A DNA stretch of 64,000 nt. Source: Phyto melanocephala (taxonomy: Eukaryota; Arthropoda; Insecta; Diptera; Rhinophoridae). Positions 56,487 to 64,000 of this stretch are shown here, one piece after another (the stretch's first letter is position 1; each line of letters starts with the position of its first letter). The DNA lies in assembly GCA_941918925.1 (NCBI GenBank), contig OW799233.1, forward strand, positions 107,687,833 through 107,751,832, given 5' to 3'. Made by a program: the position numbers and the translations under genes. The notes below the pieces were generated by a model. It searched no databases. It was given only the letters and a program-made list of their open reading frames with translations, and was not told the DNA's origin.

Positions 56487-57832
56487 TTGTAGCAGAAAAC
56501 ATGGCGAGTTTCTTCAGGACAATATATGTAGCTATGCCCAAGCTGAAGGCAGTTCCAACATTTTATCTTGGAATAATCACCCTTCACCCAAGTCTTGTTT
56601 AACTTTAAAGCCTCGACTTGAGGATCGGATTCTGCGTCGGAATCTTCGGGTTCCGGTTCAACGGCAATTTCGTGTACCTGTCTTTGCCGACTAAATGTAG
56701 TAGCTTTATTCTCGGATACCACCTTCTCGGCTTTTCTAGCTAGGTCGCGAAGCTTCCCTAAATCCCTGGGGTCTGAAATAAAAAGCATGACTTTAAGGTC
56801 GGGGAGTACGTTTTTCTTGATAATTTCTATCACGGAAGTGTCTGGCAAGGGATCTGACAATCTGAGGTTTAAACGAACAATAAAGGAGTGGAAGTCGTCA
56901 TAACTTTCCTTTGGAAGCTGTTTTCTGGTGGACATCTTCAACAGAATTTCGTGGTCACTTTCGAGAGACCCAAATTCTTTTAAAAGAGCTGCCCTTAACA
57001 TTGGGTAGGTCGCTCTTTGATTTTGTTTGACATAGTCCCAGTAAAATGTTTCAGCCTTACCCGTAACAAACAGGTGAAAATTTGACATAAGGTGGTCATG
57101 TGGACATTGCGATCGCCCAGTAAGTGTGTCTATCTTAAATAAAAAGTCTGAAACGCTACCTTCGCCACTATATGAAACTTTCCAGTCCTTCAATTTAAAA
57201 TTTACGCCAGAAGAAGCATACGAAAATGAGTTCGAATGAGAGCCAGATGGCTGTACGTTAATACCGGGAGTTCCCGAGGTAGACCTTCCATTGTGGGCTG
57301 CCCCTACGGACTCCTTAAGAGCGGTGAATTCTCGTCTGAATTCCTCTTGCGTATTTCTCATAGCCTCTTGGAAGTATGCCATCAGGGTCTGAATCGTATT
57401 ATCATTTGAAGGCTGTTGGTCCCCCTCTTGACTAGTGTTATGGGTGGCCATTTCCGTTTGATTTTCGGATGGTAATATTGGGACTGATGTTTCCAAAATT
57501 CTCGCGTCCAAATTCGGTAATGAATGAGCAAAAGTATCGCCTTTGGGAATTTTACTCCTAGTATCTGTATTGTCAGGTGAAATTGAAACTAATGAAGAAG
57601 AGACAGACGAGGACCTCAAGGCCCTAATGCTTGTGCTAGATTGCGAATTTACTGAACCTGAAAGGGATTTTCTGGTTAATGAAGCTGCTCCTCTTCCCCT
57701 ACCTTTTGCCGAGGACGGACTACGACTTACAACTTGTACTCTACCTCTACCGGATAAATCTACTAAATTGGGATTAGTTACTGTACGCGGCGGATTCCTA
57801 GATGTGCTTTGCCGAGTGTTGGGTTTGTGCAT
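56384..57832 (-). CDS. Retrotransposon Gag protein with zinc knuckles
   Basis: Chosen start is ATG at 57832 (MHKPNTRQSTSRNPPRT), giving 482 residues; the open frame runs slightly further upstream. The N-terminal third is Ser/Arg-rich and disordered. The middle has the retrotransposon Gag pattern: GVNFKLKDWKVSYSGEGSVS, then FHLFVTGKAETFYWDYV, RAALLKEFG and ESYDDFHSFIVRLNLRL. Near the C-terminus is a CCHC knuckle, CWNCLQLGHSYIYC. A second, CYKCGQRGVTTPKC, has Val in place of the expected His. Gag packages element RNA into particles. The gene is intact and overlaps the protease frame. Confidence 0.9.
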   Translation of the reverse strand: MHKPNTRQSTSRNPPRTVTNPNLVDLSGRGRVQVVSRSPSSAKGRGRGAASLTRKSLSGSVNSQSSTSIRALRSSSVSSSLVSISPDNTDTRSKIPKGDTFAHSLPNLDARILETSVPILPSENQTEMATHNTSQEGDQQPSNDNTIQTLMAYFQEAMRNTQEEFRREFTALKESVGAAHNGRSTSGTPGINVQPSGSHSNSFSYASSGVNFKLKDWKVSYSGEGSVSDFLFKIDTLTGRSQCPHDHLMSNFHLFVTGKAETFYWDYVKQNQRATYPMLRAALLKEFGSLESDHEILLKMSTRKQLPKESYDDFHSFIVRLNLRLSDPLPDTSVIEIIKKNVLPDLKVMLFISDPRDLGKLRDLARKAEKVVSENKATTFSRQRQVHEIAVEPEPEDSDAESDPQVEALKLNKTWVKGDYSKIKCWNCLQLGHSYIYCPEETRHVFCYKCGQRGVTTPKCIGPHAGNKRRSEWATGDARSSH

Positions 57833-58014
57833 AATGTGCCCGCGACACAAAAAAAGGAATTTTTATTTGCAAGGGGGAAAAGAAAAAAGATTCTATATGT
57901 CTAGCCTTTATCGTGTATGGAAACTGATTAATGATAGTTTAGAAAAGATTAAAATAAAAAAATATTGTGAAAAGTCACAAAAAAAATGTTGTGAAAAGTC
58001 GTGAAAAAAAAACT

Positions 58015-58295
58015 GAAGGCAAATTTTAATCGTGAAGAATAAAAAAAATTTTCTTGCAAAGCCAAATTTTTTTATCATGAGGATAAAATAATTTTTCTTG
58101 CAAAATTTAATTTTTTTTAACCGTGAAGATAAAATAATTTTTCTTGTGAAGATAATAATGAATATAATTTTTAATCGAGAAGATAAAATATCTCCCTTTT
58201 CTTTCTTTTTTTGCGAAAACAAATTTTAATCGTGAGGAAAAAAAAGTTTTGAAAAATAAATTTTAATAGTGATAAAAAAAGTTAATCTTGAGAAA
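58015..58295 (-). repeat. Degenerate tandem repeat in leader, about 45 bp
   Basis: Five or six diverged units of the form AATTTTAATCGTGARGATAA, then AATAATTTTTCTTG, start near 58021, 58064, 58108, 58159, 58222 and 58258. The spacing is irregular, 36-63 bp. Confidence 0.5.
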
Positions 58296-58968
58296 ACAAA
58301 TTGGTTTGTTTTCTCCAAGTTATTTTAAATTCCCGTTATTTTTTAAAAAAAAAATGTTTCTTATTTAAAATGGGATTAAATTTATTTGGGAAAAAAATTC
58401 AATTAATGTACATACATATATTATTTTAATATAATTTTGATAAAAATTTTTGTTTATTGGGAAAAAAAAATATTTTTTTTTCGTCATTTGAATGAAATTA
58501 AATCTAAAAAAAATTATATTTGTGTAATGGAATAATATAATTTAAATGAAAATATAAAAAAAAATTAAATCGTACGGAGGAGGAATGATGGGTGCTGTGG
58601 TTGCCAAACGGTGATCACATTGTTCTATACGTCGAGAATGCTAAGATACAATAGTATGCTGACTCTTCTCGTTACTGATTGGCTAATCAGTTTCCTACTT
58701 TTCTCAGAAAAACTGATGACTCAATCAATTAAAATAGAACGTGTTAAAAAAAAATCACAATTAAAAAAAAATACGTATTCTGATAGGGAAATTACAGAAA
58801 TATTTAATAATTCTTTTATTCGAAATGTTTTCTAATATTGGGAAATGATCGCAACGATGACTGCTCGACTAGTTGTCGTCAGCTCGGACTTATCATATCT
58901 CCGACATAAAAAAACAAAGTTCGAAGGTGTTACCGAATATCTTGAAATAATTGTTGTTCGCCAATCTT

Positions 58969-59109
58969 GCGTCGCAAATGATACCAGGTTTACATGCCCA
59001 GAAATCATGACTTACGCTAGTCAACGAACAATCACCATTTCCAACTTCCCTTCATTTTAGCGTCGCAAATGAATCCAGGTTTAGTCTCCCAGAAGTCATG
59101 ACTTACGCC
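58969..59109 (-). repeat. Direct repeat pair in leader
   Basis: Two copies of a 50-bp block at 58969-59018 and 59060-59109 share GCGTCGCAAATGAWNCCAGG, then CCCAGAARTCATGACTTACG. They differ at a few bases and are 91 bp apart. Confidence 0.75.
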
Positions 59110-59295
59110 AAATAAAAGAAAATTTAATTATTCGAGCCCTATATACGATTACGTAAACTTACGTTTGCATTACGTCAACGATGTGTTACTTCAGGTGGAA
59201 GAAAAAATAATTTACATTGTCAAATTCGTTTCGTGTTAAGTAAAATTTATTTTCCGTTAGGTAAAATAAATCTTACAAAAACAAGTTTTGCTTTA

Positions 59296-59531
59296 CGTTG
59301 GGCTAATATTAACCTCACGTTTTACAAATTGCTTTGCGTTGGGCTAACATTAACCTCACTTGTGCAAATTGCTTTGCGTTGGGCTAACATTAACCTCACT
59401 TTGTGCAAATTGCTTTGCGTTGGGCTAACATTAACCTAACTTTGTGCAAATTGCTTTGCGTTGGGTTAACATTAACTTTGTGCAAATTGCTTTGCGTTGG
59501 GTTAACATTAAATTTGTGCAAATTGCTTTGC
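59296..59531 (-). repeat. Minisatellite next to the primer-binding site
   Basis: The plus-strand phrase CGTTGGGYTAACATTAA recurs at 59296, 59337, 59377, 59418, 59459 and 59495, with steps of 41, 40, 41, 41 and 36, and then 36 to the primer site at 59531. In element sense each unit reads CCCAACGCAAAGCAATTTGC and then ACAAA. It repeats the inner 7 bases of the primer-binding site plus the bases downstream of it. Confidence 0.9.
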
Positions 59532-59542
59532 GTTGGGCGCCA
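59531..59542 (-). promoter_or_regulatory. Primer-binding site, tRNA-Lys
   Basis: The minus strand reads TGGCGCCCAACG, four bases inside the LTR edge. This is complementary to the 3' end of a tRNA-Lys (acceptor end CGTTGGGCGCCA, recalled). The match covers 12 bases; beyond it the sequence departs from the tRNA complement. It primes minus-strand DNA synthesis. Confidence 0.85.
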
Positions 59543-59546
59543 TCTA

Positions 59547-61555
59547 TGTTACGTGCCGGTATTTTTCGACTACCAAATACAAAAATAATAAAAGCGAAAC
59601 ATACCCACGCCAAATATTGGGTTAAGGGCGTGAAAGGCGGTTGCCAGCTAGCTCGAGCAAAAAGGTCAGTGGTTCTCAACCCGGGGTATTTGGCACGTGA
59701 ACATATGACCGTACCCTACACACCTTTAGAGTACGGAAAATTTCTAAACAAAGCTTTTAAAATCTTACAGCGCTGTCGTTATGCAAACGTTGGCATGACC
59801 AGGTGGATCGTCATGCCTGGTACTATTGTTTTCCCTCCCGCAATTTGCTCCTATGACAGACTAAGTACCTAAAATTGTATGTCTGTCCCAATAATGTGAT
59901 CACCCGCTTAGTTTACCCCACTTACCTTCAACATTCCTCCTCTGAATAAAGAAAATTTAGAATTTCATGATGAACTTACAGAGAAAGTTTATTTTGACAA
60001 GTAATTGTTATACACATTCATTAAAAAACTAGTGGTAATAATTTTAACGATAAATAATTATAATAATAGTTATGATAACGATAATTATGATAATAATTAT
60101 GATATCGATAATTATGATAATAATTAGGATAAAGTAATTATAATAATAATTATGATAATAAAATACTTATAAAGGCTATACTTAGCAAAAAAAAATCGTA
60201 GCCGGTGGTAGTTTTTCTGGTGGACATGTGGTCGCTGCTGATGTGTTGTTGCTGGTAGATGATGATGGCGATGATTTATATGATGATGGTGGTTTGTAGA
60301 GGCCGATGGTTTTATTTTGTTAGTTATATATATAATTATTGATCTTTCTATTATATACATGTCTGTGGTTTCGCATGATTATTTGTCTGTTGTTGTTTTA
60401 AAATATATTTAATGTTAAACCTTTAATTTCTGTTTTTGTTACTAAGTATTTAAATTTTCCTCTGTTATCTTTGTTTATTTAATTAATTTTGGCTTAAAAA
60501 CTCCACACTTTCTACAACTCACTTCTAATCGCCATATAAAATCCAAGAAAATGAGCAGATGTCACAAAAAAAAAATGTCAAGGTTATATCTAGCGTAAGG
60601 CAATTACAGTTAACTATTTTTATGTTTTAAATTTTATATATATATTTTTTTTTAATATAAGTTTACTTTTTTTCTTAAATAAAGAGATTTTAACCAAATT
60701 TGATTTGTAATTTGAATAGTCAATCGTTTAATTCAATTTCACATTTTTCTAATATTTATTTCTGCGATATTCTTTATTTAAATTTTCCTTTTTTCTTCAC
60801 ACACACAAAATTTTCTTTTTCACTAACGTTTAGTTTTGTTTTCACGAAAAAAAAAAAAGCAATAATTTTTCTTTTTAATTGTGCATTCAAACATAGCACA
60901 TTTATTTTTTTTCTCCAAAAATATCACGAATTGGGTTTTTTTTTTTCCGTTGCGTGCACGCTTGTAACTCGCCTTTTAACTTTCTCGACCTCTCAAAATC
61001 AACTCCCTTTTTAACTTCTTAAGATCAACTTTCAACTTTTCTTAATCTGATTTTTCTTTTCTTCTCCTTCCCTTTCTTTTTCTTTTTGCAAAGTTGCCAG
61101 TAGGTGATCTTGCCTACTGGGCCCTTATAACAATTACGCAAAATCAGCAAATCGCTGATAGGCATCACTTGCAAAATCTTTTCTCTTTTCCATTCCTCTT
61201 TCCACAAAACCGGTTTGAAATGTGTCATGCTGCTATTGGTCAAACAATTTAACGGTAAACTGAGGTGATGGCAATTGTAAGAGGAGACGTAAGGACATGA
61301 GAGGTGACAAAACTTTCCGTTTGTGATCGTCTATCGAAACTCATATAAAAAAAAATTGGTTGCCAACCGTAACAGTTGCATATGTATATGTACATGCCTG
61401 TCCATATATATATGTGCGTGCATATATGCAAATATGTAAAGTTGTAAAAAGGAACGTAAAATTTTCGAGCCTTGCCAGAATATTTGAATGTGTAATTTTG
61501 AATGGCATAGGAGCTTTTAAAGACAAATGAATAAAATAAAAAAAAATCCGTAACA
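59547..61555 (-). repeat. LTR 2, shared between two Ty3/gypsy units
   Basis: Same 2,009-bp sequence as LTR 1, with ends TGTTACG and CGTAACA. On the minus strand it is the downstream LTR of the pol-bearing unit (preceded by a purine tract) and the upstream LTR of the gag-pro unit (followed by the primer-binding site). Confidence 0.95.
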
Positions 61556-61564
61556 ACGTTACAA

Positions 61565-61580
61565 CCTCCCCCTCTGCCTC
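61565..61580 (-). promoter_or_regulatory. Polypurine tract
   Basis: The minus strand reads GAGGCAGAGGGGGAGG between the end of pol and LTR 2. It is the expected primer for plus-strand synthesis. Nine bases (TTGTAACGT) separate it from the TGTTACG edge of the LTR, somewhat more than usual. Confidence 0.75.
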
Positions 61581-61609
61581 AGCTATCGTTACGATGATGT
61601 GGCAGGATC

Positions 61610-64000
61610 TCAGTAGTATTTGCTATGTTGTCGTTGTCGTAGGGATTTACGTCTGCTATCTGAATTCTGTAATATGTTATCAGTCGTTGTTGTTAATCGT
61701 AGCTTATTATCTTCAGTAGAACTTTGTTTTGTTGCTATTGTATCAAGGTCGTTTACATTTGTTGTCGTTTGAATTTGAGTGTTGGTTATAGTGTTTCTAT
61801 CGGTTGCAGGACGACCACGTCGTCGTATGGGATAAATTGGTTTATCTGTGGATTTATCGTACGGTGTTAAATCAGATGCATGATAAGTTGCTAGTGGTGT
61901 ATCCGGGTTTTCTTCTGCAGCTATAGTATAACAAGTTCCTCTTTTGTTTATTATTTTATATGGACCATCTCGACGAGGTATAAACTTTGCTGTTATGTCT
62001 TTTGAAGCATTACTTAGCACATGGGTTGCCACTAGAACTTTGTCACCAATTTTAAAATCAACTTGTGGTCTTCGCTTTAAATTTGCATAAACTTGGTTAT
62101 GGTCTTGCATTTTTTCGACAGCTTCTTTAGCTGTTTTAAGCGTATCAGCAAGTCTTAACAAATGTGGTGTGATCTGCGGAATAAAATTCTCGGACACAAT
62201 AATAGACCTCAAGTCATAATGTGCTTCCAAGGGACTTCTTAATTCTCTACCAAAAGTTAAGTATGCTGCTGAGAAACCAGTACTCTCACATTTTGAAGTA
62301 TTCATTGCGAAACGTATCATCGGTAGTTTTAAATGCCACATTGTGTGTTCTTTACCAACACAAATTGCTAATTGTGTTTTTAGGTCACGATTTTTTCTTT
62401 CTACTGGGTTTGCCTCAGGGTGGTAAACAGGAGTAAAAGTTTGATCAATGCCCAAACAAAAAGTTAGCTGTTGCATAATCGCAGAAATAAATTGACAGCC
62501 ATTATCTGTATGTATTCTCCTTGGAACACCATAACGCAAAATAATTTCATTTAAAATAATAGTTGAACAATTCTCTGCCGTAGCTTCTTTCAACGCAAAC
62601 AACTCCACCCAACGGCTACATATATCCTCTATAACTAAGATCCACTGGTGACCTTTATTGGTGCGAGGTAACGGGCCAACAAAATCTATGGCAATAACTT
62701 CAAACCTCTGGTTGCTTGCAACTGTACGATATAAGCCTGCCGGTTTCAAGTTTGTCGCTTTATATTTTTGGCATTCAGTGCAGTTTTTTACATATGCTGC
62801 TATTTCCGCTCTCATTCCCTGCCAATAATAGTGCGGAACAATACGCCTGATTGTCCTTTCAACACCATAATGTCCTGCAGTAGGATCATCGTGAAATTTT
62901 TGAAGGATAGTGCTTCTCATTGACTTTGGTAATACTAGTTGCCCATTTTCGGAATCTTGATCCGAACAAAAACGATACAATTCTCCGTCTATCATTATGT
63001 ATCCGCGACTAGTATATCTATAGAGACTTTCATCATCAGTTTCAAATGATGTTATTATTCTTTTAATTTCTAAGTCTTCTAGTTGCGTCTTTCGTATGTC
63101 TGCTGAACCTTTTCGTGGGAAATCAATAGATATTGAACAACATTCACATGCTATATCCGAGTGATTTTCTATAGGGCAAGGTGGTCTAGATAATGTATCT
63201 GCCACAACATTTTGTCTCCCAGGTGTGTATCCAAATTTAATATTATAAGGTTGCAACTGCAGAGCCCATCTTGCTAAACGGCCAGTAGGCGATTTCAAAC
63301 TGAATAGCCATTTTAACGGTTGGTGGTCGGTTAAAACTGATATTTCTGAACCTTCAATATATCCACGAAACTTTTTAACAGCCCAAACAACAGCTAATGC
63401 TTCACGCTCCGTTGTTGAGTTATTCCTTTCAGCTGGAAGAAGTAGACGACTAGCATATTCTATAGGGTGTTCATTTTCTTTCTCCCCCTGGAGTAGAACA
63501 GCTCCGAGTGCATAATTACTTGCATCAGTTTTCAGAAAAAAAGGTTTGTTTTCATCTATTTGTTGTAAAATTGGTGAAGATACCAAACAGCTTTTTAATT
63601 TTTCAAACGAATTTTGTTCTAAATCATTCCATTTCCATTTTATATTTTTCTTAGTTAAATTTGACAAAGGTTTTGAAATTTCCGCAAAATTTGGTATGAA
63701 TCTTCGATACCACGAACATGTTTGTAAAAATGAAATTAATTGTTTTAAATTTTTTGGATGGGGTCTCTGTAGAATAGCTGCAATTTTCTCTTCATCGGGT
63801 TTTAAACCATTTACAGTTAAAACGTGCCCCAGATATTTGACCTCAGGTCTACAAAAGTTGCATTTTTCACGGTTTAATTGGAGCTTAAATATTTTAATTC
63901 TTTCTAATGTTTTTCTTAAATCATTTATGTGGGATTCAAAATCTTTTGAGCAAATAATTATATCATCCAAATAAGCTAATATAACTATTTGTGGCAGTCC
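61610..64000 (-). CDS. Ty3/gypsy pol (RT, RNase H, integrase), partial at window edge
   Basis: An uninterrupted frame of 796 codons plus stop runs in from beyond the window. Domains in order, numbered from the visible start: reverse transcriptase from its active site LAYLDDIIICSKD (Tyr-Leu-Asp-Asp at about 10-13) and YLGHVLTVNG; RNase H with FFLKTDASNYALGAVLL, TTEREALAVVWAVKKF and VLTDHQPLKWL; the integrase zinc-binding H-H-C-C (AGHYGVERTIRR, then NCTECQKYK). The integrase core has VIAIDFVGPLP, HTDNGCQF and HPEANPVERKNRDLK, which hold the D, D and E. A GPY-like module, FIPRRDGPYKI, follows, then a basic C-terminal tail. No envelope gene follows. The protein copies and integrates the element. 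Similarity of layout to Ulysses/Osvaldo-type elements is inferred from memory. The frame looks intact. Confidence 0.95.
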   Translation of the reverse strand, partial: GLPQIVILAYLDDIIICSKDFESHINDLRKTLERIKIFKLQLNREKCNFCRPEVKYLGHVLTVNGLKPDEEKIAAILQRPHPKNLKQLISFLQTCSWYRRFIPNFAEISKPLSNLTKKNIKWKWNDLEQNSFEKLKSCLVSSPILQQIDENKPFFLKTDASNYALGAVLLQGEKENEHPIEYASRLLLPAERNNSTTEREALAVVWAVKKFRGYIEGSEISVLTDHQPLKWLFSLKSPTGRLARWALQLQPYNIKFGYTPGRQNVVADTLSRPPCPIENHSDIACECCSISIDFPRKGSADIRKTQLEDLEIKRIITSFETDDESLYRYTSRGYIMIDGELYRFCSDQDSENGQLVLPKSMRSTILQKFHDDPTAGHYGVERTIRRIVPHYYWQGMRAEIAAYVKNCTECQKYKATNLKPAGLYRTVASNQRFEVIAIDFVGPLPRTNKGHQWILVIEDICSRWVELFALKEATAENCSTIILNEIILRYGVPRRIHTDNGCQFISAIMQQLTFCLGIDQTFTPVYHPEANPVERKNRDLKTQLAICVGKEHTMWHLKLPMIRFAMNTSKCESTGFSAAYLTFGRELRSPLEAHYDLRSIIVSENFIPQITPHLLRLADTLKTAKEAVEKMQDHNQVYANLKRRPQVDFKIGDKVLVATHVLSNASKDITAKFIPRRDGPYKIINKRGTCYTIAAEENPDTPLATYHASDLTPYDKSTDKPIYPIRRRGRPATDRNTITNTQIQTTTNVNDLDTIATKQSSTEDNKLRLTTTTDNILQNSDSRRKSLRQRQHSKYY

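Larger units (their letters stand above)
57833..59295 (-). other. Long retrotransposon leader (5' untranslated region)
   Basis: About 1.7 kb separates the LTR from gag. This part is AT-rich, non-coding, and contains two repeat sets listed separately. Long leaders with repeats are known in some gypsy-group elements. No alternative gene was recognised; short frames here are chance. Confidence 0.7.
53240..61555 (-). mobile_element. Ty3/gypsy retrotransposon unit lacking RT-RNase H-IN
   Basis: On the minus strand the order is LTR (61555-59547), primer-binding site, 1.7-kb leader, gag, protease, then LTR (55248-53240). The pol segment for reverse transcriptase, RNase H and integrase is missing between the protease frame and LTR 1. 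LTRs that read as identical imply very recent insertion or recombination. It is 8,316 bp long. The upstream LTR is shared with another unit that carries pol, so the region is a tandem array with a shared LTR, or an assembly product. Confidence 0.85.

Noticed and set aside
57543..58004. 153-codon plus-strand frame opposite gag
   Set aside because: Antisense shadow of the gag frame; codon pattern follows gag.
59296..59531. Regular repeats considered as a CRISPR array
   Set aside because: Units are contiguous without unique spacers, in a eukaryotic retrotransposon leader next to a primer-binding site.
63546..63974. 142-codon plus-strand frame opposite pol
   Set aside because: Antisense shadow of the reverse-transcriptase and RNase H coding region.

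Overview
The window looks like nuclear DNA of a higher fly, probably a calyptrate such as a blow fly or house fly (inference). It is AT-rich and gene-poor, has no bacterial gene order, and carries interspersed repeats of a dipteran type. Only one host coding segment can be supported: a 134-bp internal exon at 20860-20993 (+), with consensus splice sites, encoding part of an immunoglobulin domain of the Beaten-path (Beat) family. The rest is best read as large introns and intergenic DNA filled with transposable elements of many ages. No tRNA, rRNA or CRISPR array was seen.

Layout. 1-10 kb: AT-rich non-coding DNA, MITE fragments and a Helitron-like 3' end at 9990-9993. 10.7-12.5 kb: a degenerate tandem repeat of about 145 bp, split by a TIR element whose terminal motif is reiterated inside it. 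13.4-25.6 kb: mariner-type copies and relics, two piggyBac-like elements, a Harbinger-type Myb/SANT element lying inside a LINE fragment, and the Beat exon. 25.6-34 kb: copies of a dipteran repeat, a Penelope-like remnant (endonuclease C-terminus, inverted duplication, 434-bp tandem units with a hammerhead-like motif) and a Mutator-like element inserted in the third unit. 35-43 kb: a BEL/Pao reverse-transcriptase remnant, a second deleted mariner, a complete MITE and a Helitron helicase remnant. 44.86-48.85 kb: a Transib (RAG1-related) element with RSS-like ends, a 5-bp target duplication and a broken transposase gene, itself hit by a nearly intact mariner. 53.2-64 kb: a young Ty3/gypsy retrotransposon array on the minus strand, with two 2,009-bp LTRs that read as identical, a tRNA-Lys primer site, gag and protease in one unit, and the 3' part of pol in a neighbouring unit that runs off the window.

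Most signals are of genome parasites, not of a cooperating gene set. The best observations are: the Transib ends (CACAGTR, then 22 bp, then GCARAAATM, at the same offset on both ends); a minisatellite beside the gypsy primer-binding site that repeats part of that site; the shared-LTR array whose inner unit lacks RT, RNase H and integrase; the 434-bp Penelope-type tandem units; and the piggyBac-like elements with palindromic or inverted subterminal blocks.
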